Below are positions 14,974 through 24,603 of a DNA stretch of 64,000 nucleotides, piece after piece. The notes below the pieces were generated by a model. It saw only the letters and a program-made list of their open reading frames with translations, was not told the DNA's origin and did no database searches. Origin of the DNA: Mariniflexile jejuense (lineage in GTDB: Bacteria > Bacteroidota > Bacteroidia > Flavobacteriales > Flavobacteriaceae); NCBI RefSeq assembly GCF_042675665.1, contig NZ_JBHTJI010000001.1, positions 930,001 through 994,000 on the forward strand, written 5' to 3'. Made by a program: the position numbers and the translations under genes. The first letter of the stretch is position 1. The number at the start of each line of letters is the position of its first letter.

Positions 14974-17577
14974 TTACGCACGCTTTTTCTTTACCAACAT
15001 ACGCTTAATTTCATTTAATTTCATAAGTGCTTCTACTGGCGTAAGTGTATCAATATCAATATGTAATATTTCATCTTTTATGTTTTCCAATAATGGGTCG
15101 TCTAAATTAAAAAAACTTAATTGCATATCGTCTGCCAATGTTTTTACCTTATCGGTAAGCGCTTCACTGGAATGTGAAGCCTCCAATTTCTTCAAAATAG
15201 CGTTAGCGCGATGCAAAACCTGTTGCGGCATACCTGCCATTTTCGCCACATGAATACCAAAGCTATGCGCACTTCCACCTTCAACCAGTTTTCTTATAAA
15301 AAGCACATTATCTTTTAACTCCTTTACCGAAACATTGTAGTTTTTAATACGCCCAAAAGTTTCGGTCATTTCATTCAGTTCGTGGTAATGGGTTGCAAAC
15401 AATGTTTTTGGTTTTGCTGGATGCTCGTGTAAATATTCACTAATAGCCCAAGCTATCGAAATACCATCATAGGTACTGGTACCACGCCCAATTTCATCCA
15501 ACAGCACCAAACTTCTATCGGAAATATTGTTCAAAATAGAAGCGGTTTCATTCATCTCTACCATAAACGTTGATTCGCCCATTGAAATATTATCGCTCGC
15601 ACCTACCCTAGTAAAAATCTTATCGACCAAACCAATTCTAGCTTCTTTTGCTGGCACAAAACTTCCTATTTGGGCCAACAACACAATTAAAGCCGTTTGA
15701 CGCAAAATGGCAGATTTACCAGACATATTAGGTCCGGTAATCATAATAATTTGTTGATTTGTTCTATCCAAAAACACATCATTCGCTATATAGGCTTCAC
15801 CAATAGGCAATTGTTTTTCTATAACGGGGTGGCGGCCATCTTTTATTTCTAAATCGTGCGATTCATCAATAGCAGGATATATATAGTTATTATCGGTTGC
15901 CAATTGCGCAAACCCACACAAACAATCTAATTGCCCAATTAAAAAGGCATTTTGTTGTACAGGTTTTATGTATTGGTTCATCCAACCTACCATCTCTGCA
16001 AACAATTGCTGTTCAATGGCCATTATTTTATCTTCAGCACCTAAAATTTTTGCTTCGTATTCTTTAAGTTCTTCGGTAATGTAACGTTCGGCACTTACCA
16101 AGGTTTGTTTACGTATCCAGCTTTCTGGCACTTTATCTTTATGCGTGTTGCGTACTTCTATATAATACCCAAACACATTATTGGAATCTATTTTTAAGGA
16201 TGTGATGCCTGTTCGCTCGGTTTCGCGTTGTAGCATCTTATCGAGGTAATCTTTGCCTGATTTAGACAAGCCACGCAATTCATCCAATTCTGAAGAAAAC
16301 CCTGGCGCAATGGTATGCCCTTTTAACACATTAACGGGTGCATCTTCATTAAGCATTTCTTTTATTTTTGCCCTTAATACATCGCAACCTTGAAGCGTAT
16401 CGCCAATAATTTTCAACGATTCATTATCACAATTTGTTGCCAATGCTTTTATGGGCACAATAGCTTCCAATGAATTTTTAAGCTGAATAACCTCGCGCGG
16501 ATTCACCTTTGCCGTTGCCACCTTCGAAATTAAGCGTTCTAAATCGCCAATATGCTTAATGTGATTTTGTATTTTTTGAAGCGTGCCGTTTTCATTTGAC
16601 AAATAATTCACCACCTCATGGCGTTGTTTAATTTTATCTAGCTTCTTTAAAGGCAATGCCAACCAACGTTTTAATAAACGCCCACCCATAGGCGAAATGG
16701 TTCTGTCAATAATATTTAAAAGCGTTACCGCATTGTTGTTGGTAGAATTGTAAAGTTCTAAATTCCTAATGGTGAATTTATCCATCCACACATACGCATC
16801 TTCAGCAATTCTAGAAATGGAAGTGATATGTTGCAGTTTATTATGCTGTGTTTCACCTAAATAATGAAGAATGGAGCCTGATGCAATAATGCCTTCATAC
16901 AAATCTTCAATACCAAAGCCCTTAAGTGTTTTGGTGTTGAAATGTTTGATAAGGGTTTCATAGGCATAATCGGTTTGATATACCCAATCTTCCATATAAA
17001 AGGTATGGAAATCTTTTCCGAAGGTTTCATTAAAAAGAGAACGTTTCTGTTTAGAAACCAACACCTCACTCGGGTTGAAATTTTGAAGTAATTTATCAAT
17101 GTATTCCGCATTCCCTTGCGAAGTTAAAAACTCACCTGTAGAAATATCCAAAAACGAAATACCAATATATTTTTTATCAAAATATACCGAACACAAAAAG
17201 TTATTGGATTTAGATACCAATACCTCATCATTAAGCGCAACCCCAGGCGTTACCAATTCGGTAACACCACGTTTTACAATAGTTTTTGTTTGTTTTGGAT
17301 CTTCAAGCTGATCACAAATAGCAACACGATGCCCTGCCTTTACTAATTTTGGTAAATAGGTATTTATAGAATGGTGTGGAAAACCTGCTAAATGTGTTTC
17401 ACTATCGCTACCTGCTCCGCGTTTTGTTAAGGTAATACCTAAAATACCCGCTGCTTTAACAGCATCTTCACCAAAAGTTTCATAAAAATCGCCCACTCGA
17501 AACAACAATAACGCATCAGGATATTTTGCTTTTATAGCATTATATTGTTTCATTAACGGGGTTTCTTTTTTTGCCAA
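14974..17577 (-). CDS. mutS: DNA mismatch repair ATPase MutS
   Basis: Recognises base mismatches and small loops and recruits MutL. The N-terminal mismatch-binding domain contains the Phe-X-Glu motif within RVGDFYETFGEDA. Connector, lever and clamp domains follow, then the ATPase with GPNMSGKSA (Walker A), STFMVEMNET, LVLLDEIGRGTSTYDG (Walker B) and FATHYHEL. 867 aa is typical of Bacteroidota MutS1. The start appears to be TTG at 17577 (reading MAKKETPLMKQYN); the next ATG is eight codons in and would also leave all domains intact. It is a single-gene unit upstream of the tRNA promoter. Confidence 0.98.
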   Translation of the reverse strand: MAKKETPLMKQYNAIKAKYPDALLLFRVGDFYETFGEDAVKAAGILGITLTKRGAGSDSETHLAGFPHHSINTYLPKLVKAGHRVAICDQLEDPKQTKTIVKRGVTELVTPGVALNDEVLVSKSNNFLCSVYFDKKYIGISFLDISTGEFLTSQGNAEYIDKLLQNFNPSEVLVSKQKRSLFNETFGKDFHTFYMEDWVYQTDYAYETLIKHFNTKTLKGFGIEDLYEGIIASGSILHYLGETQHNKLQHITSISRIAEDAYVWMDKFTIRNLELYNSTNNNAVTLLNIIDRTISPMGGRLLKRWLALPLKKLDKIKQRHEVVNYLSNENGTLQKIQNHIKHIGDLERLISKVATAKVNPREVIQLKNSLEAIVPIKALATNCDNESLKIIGDTLQGCDVLRAKIKEMLNEDAPVNVLKGHTIAPGFSSELDELRGLSKSGKDYLDKMLQRETERTGITSLKIDSNNVFGYYIEVRNTHKDKVPESWIRKQTLVSAERYITEELKEYEAKILGAEDKIMAIEQQLFAEMVGWMNQYIKPVQQNAFLIGQLDCLCGFAQLATDNNYIYPAIDESHDLEIKDGRHPVIEKQLPIGEAYIANDVFLDRTNQQIIMITGPNMSGKSAILRQTALIVLLAQIGSFVPAKEARIGLVDKIFTRVGASDNISMGESTFMVEMNETASILNNISDRSLVLLDEIGRGTSTYDGISIAWAISEYLHEHPAKPKTLFATHYHELNEMTETFGRIKNYNVSVKELKDNVLFIRKLVEGGSAHSFGIHVAKMAGMPQQVLHRANAILKKLEASHSSEALTDKVKTLADDMQLSFFNLDDPLLENIKDEILHIDIDTLTPVEALMKLNEIKRMLVKKKRA

Positions 17578-17649
17578 TGTAATATTTGTTTACTTTTTAA
17601 TAGAACTGCTAAAATAAATAATATTATATACAATTCATTACATAATTAA

Positions 17650-17682
17650 AAAAGCCTAGCTTTTTAAAAAAACTAGGCTTTT
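17650..17682. terminator. Terminator downstream of the LruC lipoprotein gene
   Basis: AAAAGCCTAG (17650-17659) and CTAGGCTTTT (17673-17682) pair around an A/T loop. T-tracts follow on both strands; on the minus strand it ends the LruC gene transcript just before mutS. Confidence 0.85.
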
Positions 17683-17700
17683 TATTAAATCAATTTAAAT

Positions 17701-19722
17701 TTATTGGTTACTATTAATCAAGTCGTCGTTTCTATTTCCTGGATTATCTTTATACCAATCTTGGTAGTTTGTTCCTCCTGAGGTTGCCCATTGTGTAAAG
17801 AAGTTGTAAGCTTGATTTATTGCCACTTTCTCTTTAGGCACTTTAAAATCGTGTATTATACTTATACCCCATGGAAGCCCGTTACTTGAAAGATAATTTC
17901 CATCTGGATCTTTATTTACTCCTGCTATTTGATAGTTTTTTTGACCTAAGCTGGTTGTGTGACCATTAGGCAAATGCACTTCTTTATTTCTAGTTTTATT
18001 TACAATTAAAAATGGATTAAAAGGCGCAACTCCTAAAACATTTGTACTTAAAGGTTGTGTAAATTTAATGGATAATGTTAACTCATTCATTAACATTTTA
18101 GCGGCATCATCAAACAAAATAACAACCGCATTATTTTGGCCTGCTTCGGTACCATTGGCGTTTAATGTAATATAATTGTGGTTTAAACTTATGCCTGTTA
18201 CACTTTGTATTTGCGAAGGTAAGATATTTTCAAGTTCTATACCAAATCCGTTGGTATAACCAGCACCATTAGATTTCACTTTGTATGTAAAGTCTAGTTG
18301 TACTACCAAGTTTTGCGAGTTTAATATAGCAACTGCATTGTAATTTAAAGCCAAATCATTAAAATCATAATCACCTGTTGACGGCCATAAGTCTTCAAAA
18401 GCTAAAGTACCTAAACCATATTTACTTGGTGTAAAAACTTCAAAAGCTTTGTTGGCGTCTTGCGGAAACACATCATCTAAATCTATAATACCATCGCCAT
18501 CAGTATCTGTATTTACTTGGGTTGTTGGATAAATTCTAAAGGTTGTTAAATCGTTAATGGTTCGACCATAATCTGTACCATTACCTGCATTTTTACCATA
18601 CTTATAACGCCATCCGCCTGTTTGTGTATCCATAATAATCAAATCTGAACTGTTACTACTTTCAGATAGCCATAGTTCATTATTTGAATCAAAAGTCATA
18701 GAGGTTGGTGAAAAAGGCAAATTATCTGCACTAATTCTAGTGCTTTGATACGTATTGTTTTGAGTTAATTGTAACCTGTAAAGCCCTGAAAAGGTGCACA
18801 AATACAAGGTGTCATCGGCAGCAAATGCAAGATCTCCACCATTGGTGTTGTGCAATCCTGTAATCTTCCAAGTATTTAAAAAATTACCATTAACAGGATC
18901 GATGGTATACAAAATATCGCCATTAGAAAAATAAAGTAATCCATCATTAGCATTATAATCCAGCCTAGGACCACCTTTACCCAAATTTTTAATGGTTTGC
19001 CATGTGTTAGTTTCAATGGAATATTTCATTAATGGATAAGGGCTACTTTTACCTATGGAATATAAGGCTTTTGCCGATTGGTCTATTGCACATGTATAAC
19101 TTCCCATTGGCATATTAGATATAGGTGTGTAAACACCTGTAAGCGGATCAACCTGAAACAACTCTGCACTTCCATTTACACAATATAAAATATCGGTAAC
19201 ACCCGAAGCCAGTTTTTTACCAACAACAGACTTTTTTGTATTAGACTTTCCTGTGTAGTTAATCTTACCGTTACTAATATTTTGAATTGAAGACGAATAT
19301 TGAAGGTTTTCTTTTCTTCTTATGTATAACTGCGTGTAATATTTTGGCAACTTAATAGTTTGACTAAGCACACCATTAAACGGAACTCCTGAAAATATAA
19401 ATTGGTTTAATACATCCGATTTAAATACCGAATCGGTAACGGCAACTCCTTCTTCATTTTCATAAGTTTCCATACCAACAAAATAACGCTCGCTTGAGTA
19501 CGCATACACATCGTACTTTACGTATGGTGTATTGTCATTTATAACCACTTGCACTTGCTGGTCGGTAACAAAATTAAACCCAGAAGGTATCTTTATATCA
19601 TTTAACGATACATCACCCGAATTTAATTTTTCTTCATTAGTTATATCATCCTTAATTTCGCATGAAGTAAATAGGCTTAAAAGGATTATCGAAAGGATTA
19701 GTTTAGATTGTAGGGTTTTCAT
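17701..19722 (-). CDS. LruC-domain lipoprotein with beta-propeller-like region
   Basis: The N-terminal lipoprotein signal has lipobox LFTSC (Cys21), so the protein is membrane-anchored and probably surface-exposed. Residues about 160-400 contain repeated blade-like stretches (ILYCVNGSAELFQVDPLTG, LYSIGKSSPYPLMKYSIETN, LYLCTFSGLYRLQL), as in DUF6923-type propellers. A calcium-binding-like loop TDTDGDGIIDLDDVFPQD comes next. The LruC domain starts at ALNY-type motifs after STGDYDFNDLA and runs to the C-terminus. LruC proteins are known from Bacteroidota and Leptospira surface proteins, without a settled function; adhesion or matrix binding is a guess. The gene stands alone between mutS and a methyltransferase on the other strand. 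Confidence 0.85.
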   Translation of the reverse strand: MKTLQSKLILSIILLSLFTSCEIKDDITNEEKLNSGDVSLNDIKIPSGFNFVTDQQVQVVINDNTPYVKYDVYAYSSERYFVGMETYENEEGVAVTDSVFKSDVLNQFIFSGVPFNGVLSQTIKLPKYYTQLYIRRKENLQYSSSIQNISNGKINYTGKSNTKKSVVGKKLASGVTDILYCVNGSAELFQVDPLTGVYTPISNMPMGSYTCAIDQSAKALYSIGKSSPYPLMKYSIETNTWQTIKNLGKGGPRLDYNANDGLLYFSNGDILYTIDPVNGNFLNTWKITGLHNTNGGDLAFAADDTLYLCTFSGLYRLQLTQNNTYQSTRISADNLPFSPTSMTFDSNNELWLSESSNSSDLIIMDTQTGGWRYKYGKNAGNGTDYGRTINDLTTFRIYPTTQVNTDTDGDGIIDLDDVFPQDANKAFEVFTPSKYGLGTLAFEDLWPSTGDYDFNDLALNYNAVAILNSQNLVVQLDFTYKVKSNGAGYTNGFGIELENILPSQIQSVTGISLNHNYITLNANGTEAGQNNAVVILFDDAAKMLMNELTLSIKFTQPLSTNVLGVAPFNPFLIVNKTRNKEVHLPNGHTTSLGQKNYQIAGVNKDPDGNYLSSNGLPWGISIIHDFKVPKEKVAINQAYNFFTQWATSGGTNYQDWYKDNPGNRNDDLINSNQ

Positions 19723-19864
19723 GTTGGTTTTAATGTTAACAAAAAACTTTAACTTATATTTTCAATTGCTATTGAAGCCAATTAAAGCGTAGTAAAGATA
19801 CGTTTTTTAGAGCGTAAGTTTTTACATTTTTATTTAAAACCCCTAAAAAGTGTCGATGAATTAG

Positions 19865-19889
19865 TAGATTTGTGCCGACGAACGGTAAA
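19865..19889 (+). promoter_or_regulatory. -7 box plus CCG-N5-CGG element before the SpoU-type gene
   Basis: TAGATTTG (19865-19872) fits TAnnTTTG. Immediately downstream is GCCGACGAACGGTAAAA, an imperfect inverted repeat. A better version (TTACCG-N5-CGGTAA) occurs at 24627-24643. No clear -33 box. Confidence 0.35.
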
Positions 19890-19935
19890 ACATTCTTAGA
19901 TACCTGATTTTTTACTGGTTTTAAATACACCTTTT

Positions 19936-20466
19936 ATGAGAAAACTAAAAAATAATGAATTAGATCGCTTAAGTGTAACCGATTTTAAGCTTGCTAAAAA
20001 AACACCTCTTATAGTTATTCTAGATAACATAAGGAGTTTAAACAATATTGGATCTGTTTTTAGAACCTGTGATGCCTTTTTAATAGAAAAAATTTATTTA
20101 TGTGGCATTACAGCAATACCACCTCATAAAGACATACATAAAACCGCTTTAGGAAGCACCGAAACCGTAGCTTGGGAATATATTGAAAACACGCTGTCTT
20201 TAATTGAAAAACTAAAAGCTGAAAGCATCAAAGTTATATCTTTAGAGCAAGCCGAAAACGCTATCATGTTAAACCATTTTAAACCCGAACCAAACACTAA
20301 ATACGCTTTAGTTTTTGGTAATGAAGTTAAAGGTGTTGCACAAAACGTAGTATCTAACAGCGATTATGTGATAGAGATTCCTCAATTTGGAACCAAACAT
20401 TCATTAAATATCTCGGTTACTACAGGTGTTGTTATATGGGATTTGTTCAGTAAGCTTAATTTTTAA
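19936..20466 (+). CDS. TrmH/SpoU-family RNA 2'-O-methyltransferase
   Basis: A SAM-dependent ribose methyltransferase of the SPOUT superfamily acting on tRNA or rRNA. Its three knot motifs are visible: DNIRSLNNIGSVFRTCDAF (motif 1), YALVFGNEVKGV (motif 2) and IEIPQFGTKHSLNISVTTGVVIWDL (motif 3). At 176 aa it has only the catalytic domain, without the L30e-like substrate-binding domain of RlmB. The target nucleotide cannot be inferred. Monocistronic, with an AT-rich gap downstream. Confidence 0.93.
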   Translation: MRKLKNNELDRLSVTDFKLAKKTPLIVILDNIRSLNNIGSVFRTCDAFLIEKIYLCGITAIPPHKDIHKTALGSTETVAWEYIENTLSLIEKLKAESIKVISLEQAENAIMLNHFKPEPNTKYALVFGNEVKGVAQNVVSNSDYVIEIPQFGTKHSLNISVTTGVVIWDLFSKLNF

Positions 20467-20628
20467 AAATAAGTTAATCAACCTTAACCAAGCGGGTATT
20501 TTAAAACATTTACTTTTTCATTTAAAAAAACTACATTTTCTTAACCTATCACAACAATAAATAAGTTAACTTTACTAATAATACCTTTATTTTTAAACCT
20601 TTATGTGAAATAATTAACAATTTAAACA

Positions 20629-22620
20629 ATGAAAAATTACAATACAACCGTAGAAGATTGTATTTGCTATTCATTTAAACATTTTTTTTTCCCTCTCTCT
20701 TTTTTTATCGTATCGATAGTAAGCTCTCAAAACACAAAGTTTACTATAGATAATTCATTTCCTTACTATGTTAATGCCCAAACACTAGGCAAAACCCCTA
20801 TTGGCGGAGACACTATTTATGTGAATTCGGATAGAACAAAACCGTTACGATTTCAATCGATAGTAGGAAATGTAACAAATCCCATTGTTATTATTAATAA
20901 AAATGGGCAAGTAAAAATAGACGACTCTCAAAGCTGGGGTGCCATTGTATTTGAAAACTCAAAATACATCAAAATAAGTGGTGCTGGACATCCTAACTTT
21001 AAATATGGCTTTTTGCTTTCTGCCAATATGTGTGGATTAGCGTTTGCCGAATTAAGCTCCGATTGCGAAGCCGAATTTATTAAAGTAAGTCATTATGGTT
21101 TTTTTGGTATTTATGCTAAAAAAGATTATGGTGGTAATCCTCCAAACCCTATTCCTATATTTAACAATTTAATTATACACGACTGTTTTATTGAAAACGC
21201 CACCGAAGGCATGTATTTAGGCGAAACCAAAAGCCCTGGTATGGAATTTAAACATGTTAAAGTATATAACAACATTGTTAAAAATACAGGTCGTGAAGCC
21301 ATTCAAATAGCCAATATGGTTGAAGATATACAGGTTTATAATAATACCCTTTTAAATTCTGGATTAGATGGCGAGATTTACCAAACCAATATTCTTCAAA
21401 TTGGTGATAATAGTGAAGCCAATGTGTATAACAACATTCTTTCTGGTGCTCCTGGTCATGGTATCATTAATTTTGGTAAAGGCAATTGCCATTTTTACAA
21501 CAACTATATTGAAGCTACCCTTGGTATTTTTAGCGATAACCGACTGTTTAGTGTTGCAAACGATAGTATTAGCATAAACAACAATTATTTTTTAGCATCA
21601 CAATCAAGTGAGGTTATTAAAAACATGAATGAGATTAATTACCTGTCCGTTCAACATAACACCTACAACACAAACATTCCTTTTTATCTTAACCAATCAG
21701 GAAATTCTAATAATTACTATGTAAACAATAATACGCTCACTTCATTACCATCAATAAGTTTTAATAACCCAAATGAAAACGACTATTCATTATCTCAAAG
21801 TAACCCAACCGAGTATTTAAACCTTGGTGCTCCAGGAGGACCAGAATACTTTAATGTAATTCCAGACCCTATAAGAGTTTCAATAACTTCGGATATGGTT
21901 ATCGATTCGGTTTCTGGCGGAAGCTTACAATCACCTTCTTTATTATTTGATGAACAAAACATTTCACCCATTTCTGGTTTACACCCAACTAGCAACTCTT
22001 GGAAACCATTTTGGAACATGAATAAAGCACCTTATCATGTTATTATCGATTTAAAAGAAGAACGACATCTAGCCGAAATACACCTACACGATATGAACGA
22101 TATGAGTAATTTTACCGTTGAATACGGCAATTCTTCTAACTGGAACACGTTGTTTGTAGAACCGTGTAATAGTTACAATACGTGGAAAAAACACCCTATA
22201 GATATTACAACAAGGTACTTAAGATTTTCTATGTATGATAATGTATTTGCTGCTGTTAATGAGATAGCCATTTACGAATACCCGTTGGTAATTAGTTCTA
22301 GTTCGCAAATACAAACAACAAAAAAAGTAAAATCATCGCCCGAAAAAAACACGTTCGAGTCACAAAACATTCAACTTTACTTCAACCCAATTAATAAAAA
22401 AGCAATGGTGAAATTCCCTAATACCTTATTTGGCATCAATAACATTAAAATATTAGATGCTTTAGGAAACAGGATATACGCAAAAAAAACATTGATTGAT
22501 GTTAATAACCAAACCTTTGATATTTCTAAACTAAACTTACAACTTAAATCTAGTTTTTACATTTTTTTAACCGAACATGAATCTGGTAGCATAAAAACCA
22601 TAAAATTTTTCAATAAGTAA
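20629..22620 (+). CDS. Secreted parallel beta-helix protein with C-terminal T9SS sorting tail
   Basis: After a signal segment (FFFPLSFFIVSIVSSQ), residues about 40-400 contain many short strand-turn repeats ending in Asn, such as VKVYNNIVKNTG, IQVYNNTLLNSG, ANVYNNILSG and CHFYNNYIE. This is the signature of a right-handed parallel beta-helix, as in polysaccharide lyases and GH28-like enzymes. A discoidin-like segment follows (about 430-555, HVIIDLKEERHLAEIHLHD ... TTRYLRFSMYD). A C-terminal domain (about 580-663: KFPNTLFGINNIKILDALGN, then FYIFLTE ... KTIKFF) fits the type IX secretion sorting tail. It may act on pectin or another surface polysaccharide with the adjacent GH28 protein. No catalytic residues were identified. 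Confidence 0.8.
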   Translation: MKNYNTTVEDCICYSFKHFFFPLSFFIVSIVSSQNTKFTIDNSFPYYVNAQTLGKTPIGGDTIYVNSDRTKPLRFQSIVGNVTNPIVIINKNGQVKIDDSQSWGAIVFENSKYIKISGAGHPNFKYGFLLSANMCGLAFAELSSDCEAEFIKVSHYGFFGIYAKKDYGGNPPNPIPIFNNLIIHDCFIENATEGMYLGETKSPGMEFKHVKVYNNIVKNTGREAIQIANMVEDIQVYNNTLLNSGLDGEIYQTNILQIGDNSEANVYNNILSGAPGHGIINFGKGNCHFYNNYIEATLGIFSDNRLFSVANDSISINNNYFLASQSSEVIKNMNEINYLSVQHNTYNTNIPFYLNQSGNSNNYYVNNNTLTSLPSISFNNPNENDYSLSQSNPTEYLNLGAPGGPEYFNVIPDPIRVSITSDMVIDSVSGGSLQSPSLLFDEQNISPISGLHPTSNSWKPFWNMNKAPYHVIIDLKEERHLAEIHLHDMNDMSNFTVEYGNSSNWNTLFVEPCNSYNTWKKHPIDITTRYLRFSMYDNVFAAVNEIAIYEYPLVISSSSQIQTTKKVKSSPEKNTFESQNIQLYFNPINKKAMVKFPNTLFGINNIKILDALGNRIYAKKTLIDVNNQTFDISKLNLQLKSSFYIFLTEHESGSIKTIKFFNK

Positions 22621-22670
22621 TTTAAATATCAATACATTACAAAACAAATACTTCTAAATTAAACACCCTT

Positions 22671-22711
22671 ACAACACCTTTTATTTTTTTCGTAAAAGTA
22701 AAAGGTGTTGT
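22671..22711. terminator. Hairpin downstream of the beta-helix gene
   Basis: ACAACACCTTTT (22671-22682) pairs perfectly with AAAAGGTGTTGT (22700-22711) around a T-rich loop. The U-tract is poor on the plus strand, so termination may be weak or it may be a processing barrier. Confidence 0.55.
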
Positions 22712-22740
22712 GTAGTGGTTTGGGATTAATTTTCAAAATT

Positions 22741-22816
22741 AAAACGCTAACCGTTTTTATCAAATACACCATCGAACAAAAAAACATGCCCTTTAATAAG
22801 GCATGTGTTACTTTTG
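22741..22816 (+). promoter_or_regulatory. Putative operator and promoter of the GH28 gene
   Basis: AAAACGCTAACCGTTTT (22741-22757) is a perfect 6-bp inverted repeat with a 5-bp centre. ACATGCC (22783-22789) and GGCATGT (22799-22805) form a second inverted repeat. TACTTTTG (22809-22816) is an exact -7 box 32 bp before the GH28 start. The palindromes would flank or cover the polymerase site. No protein can be assigned. Confidence 0.4.
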
Positions 22817-22847
22817 TAGGCTTAACAACTACATTAACATCCACCAC

Positions 22848-24395
22848 ATGCGAACGTTTCTTGCCTTCATCTCTTTTATCATTGTATATAACTGCAAACA
22901 AGCCAAAACGGGTGTCGATTATAGCCAGCTAGCTACCATACCTACCAAAGCACAAGTTGGGCATTTGGTATTACCCGACACCATTGCTCCTGTTGTTGCA
23001 CCGTTTAGCATGCCTAATTTTACAAAACCCGTATTCACAAACAGAAGTATTAACATTATTGATAAAAATGCTACTGAAGGCGAGCTAGTAACCACCATTA
23101 TACAAAACGCTATTGATGAGTTAAGTAGCCTTGGCGGTGGTAAAGTCATCATCCCCAAAGGCGAATGGCTAACAGGTCGCATTACTTTAAAAAGTAATGT
23201 GAATTTGCATTTTGAAGATGGTGCTATTATACGCTTTAGTACCAATATAAAAGATTACCAACCTGCGGTGTTTACAAGGGTTGAAAGCATGGAACTGATG
23301 TCGCTTGCTGCCTGTATATACGCCAACAATCAAGAAAATATAGCCATCACAGGAAACGGTAAATTAATTGGCCCTTATGCTGGCGAAATTAAAGAACGCT
23401 CGTACATGACGCCTATTGAAAGTTTGGTAGATTTAACCAACCCTGCCGAAGCTAGAATACACGATGGCTCGGTTGAAGATTGGATTTTTCCTCCTAAATT
23501 TATATCACCTATTAACTGCAAAAAGGTATATATAGAAGGCGTTTCATTAGAAAACACCGCTTTTTGGAACATTGTACCTGTGTACTGTGATAATGTGATT
23601 ATTCGAGGTGTTTCAGTAAATTCGGTTGGTATCCCTCGTGGTGATGGCATCGATATAGAATCGTCAAAAAACGTCCTAATTGAATATTGTACCTTAAGTA
23701 CTGGCGATGATGCCTTTACGATGAAATCGGGTCGTGGTGAAGATGGCCTAAACGTAAACAAAGCAACCGAAAACGTGGTAGTTCGCTATTGTTTGGCACT
23801 TAAAGGGCATGGTGGCATTACCTGCGGAAGCGAAACTGCTGGCGGTATAAAAAACCTATATGTACACGATTGTGTGTTTGATGGCACTGGTGTTGGCATA
23901 CGCTTTAAAACCCGACGCCCACGAGGAGGTGGTGGTGAAAATTTATTTTACGACCGCATAAGAATGAATCTTGAAGCTACTTGTATAAAATGGGATATGT
24001 TAGGTACACCTGCCTATGTTGGCGATTTAGCCGAAAGGCTTCCTGCAAGAGCCATAAACAGCTTAACGCCTTACTACAGAAACGTACAAATTTCAAACAT
24101 TATTATTGAAAACGGCACGCACTTTTTAAAAGTAATTGGCATACCAGAGTCGCCACTCACTAATTTAACCATTGACAATGTAGATGCCAATTGTAGTAAT
24201 CTTATTTTTATTAATGATGCCAAAAACCTAAGCATAAAAAACACAACTATTAAAACACCCGATAGTATTATTGACGTACTTGGTGGTAAAAACATCCATT
24301 TTAAAAACCTTGTTTTAAGCACTAAAAAAAGCGCATTATCAATACCTAATGAAGCTATTGAAACTAAAGGTATTTATTTTAGCGATAACAATTAA
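22848..24395 (+). CDS. GH28 polygalacturonase-family lipoprotein
   Basis: Probably hydrolyses galacturonan or rhamnogalacturonan fragments, using a parallel beta-helix fold. The ATG at 22848 gives a lipoprotein signal with lipobox IVYNC; the upstream ATG at 22803 adds 15 unlikely residues. GH28 blocks are present: VNSVGIPRGDGIDIESSKNV (first Asp), TLSTGDDAFTMKSG (the Asp-Asp pair), LKGHGGITCGSETAGGI (GHG) and GVGIRFKTRRPRGGG (RxK). The N-terminal segment with SLGGGKVIIPKGEWLTGRI is typical of Bacteroidota exo-polygalacturonases. It stands directly after the beta-helix protein, suggesting a small pectin-related pair. No SusC/D genes are nearby. Confidence 0.92.
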   Translation: MRTFLAFISFIIVYNCKQAKTGVDYSQLATIPTKAQVGHLVLPDTIAPVVAPFSMPNFTKPVFTNRSINIIDKNATEGELVTTIIQNAIDELSSLGGGKVIIPKGEWLTGRITLKSNVNLHFEDGAIIRFSTNIKDYQPAVFTRVESMELMSLAACIYANNQENIAITGNGKLIGPYAGEIKERSYMTPIESLVDLTNPAEARIHDGSVEDWIFPPKFISPINCKKVYIEGVSLENTAFWNIVPVYCDNVIIRGVSVNSVGIPRGDGIDIESSKNVLIEYCTLSTGDDAFTMKSGRGEDGLNVNKATENVVVRYCLALKGHGGITCGSETAGGIKNLYVHDCVFDGTGVGIRFKTRRPRGGGGENLFYDRIRMNLEATCIKWDMLGTPAYVGDLAERLPARAINSLTPYYRNVQISNIIIENGTHFLKVIGIPESPLTNLTIDNVDANCSNLIFINDAKNLSIKNTTIKTPDSIIDVLGGKNIHFKNLVLSTKKSALSIPNEAIETKGIYFSDNN

Positions 24396-24435
24396 AAATA
24401 GAAAAAAAGCGGCGAAGAGTAAGCCTAATAACTTG

Positions 24436-24460
24436 CTTGTTTGTAAACAAGTATTTTTTA
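24436..24460 (+). terminator. Weak terminator after the GH28 gene
   Basis: CTTGTTTGTAAACAAG is a self-complementary stem with a tight loop followed by TATTTTTTA, 40 bp after the GH28 stop. Confidence 0.45.
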
Positions 24461-24517
24461 CCCCAAAACAGCGACAAAACACATACAAAACACCTCTTTT
24501 TACAGTTTTATTCCATA

Positions 24518-24603
24518 TTTGTTCGAGGTTTATTCAGGAATCCTTGAACATAAGGATTTTACCGAAGAATCCTCGAAGGAATGTAAAACATGACTCGAAC
24601 AAA
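24518..24603. repeat. Cloverleaf-like palindromic intergenic element
   Basis: Outer arms TTTGTTCGAG (24518-24527) and CTCGAACAAA (24594-24603) pair perfectly. Inside are AATCCTT (24539-24545) pairing with AAGGATT (24552-24558), and a CCTCGAAGG self-pairing segment near 24571. No ORF. Such GTTCGAG/CTCGAAC elements look like REP-type dispersed repeats of flavobacteria; the 10-mer TTCAGGAATC is shared with the element at 44055-44167. Confidence 0.55.
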
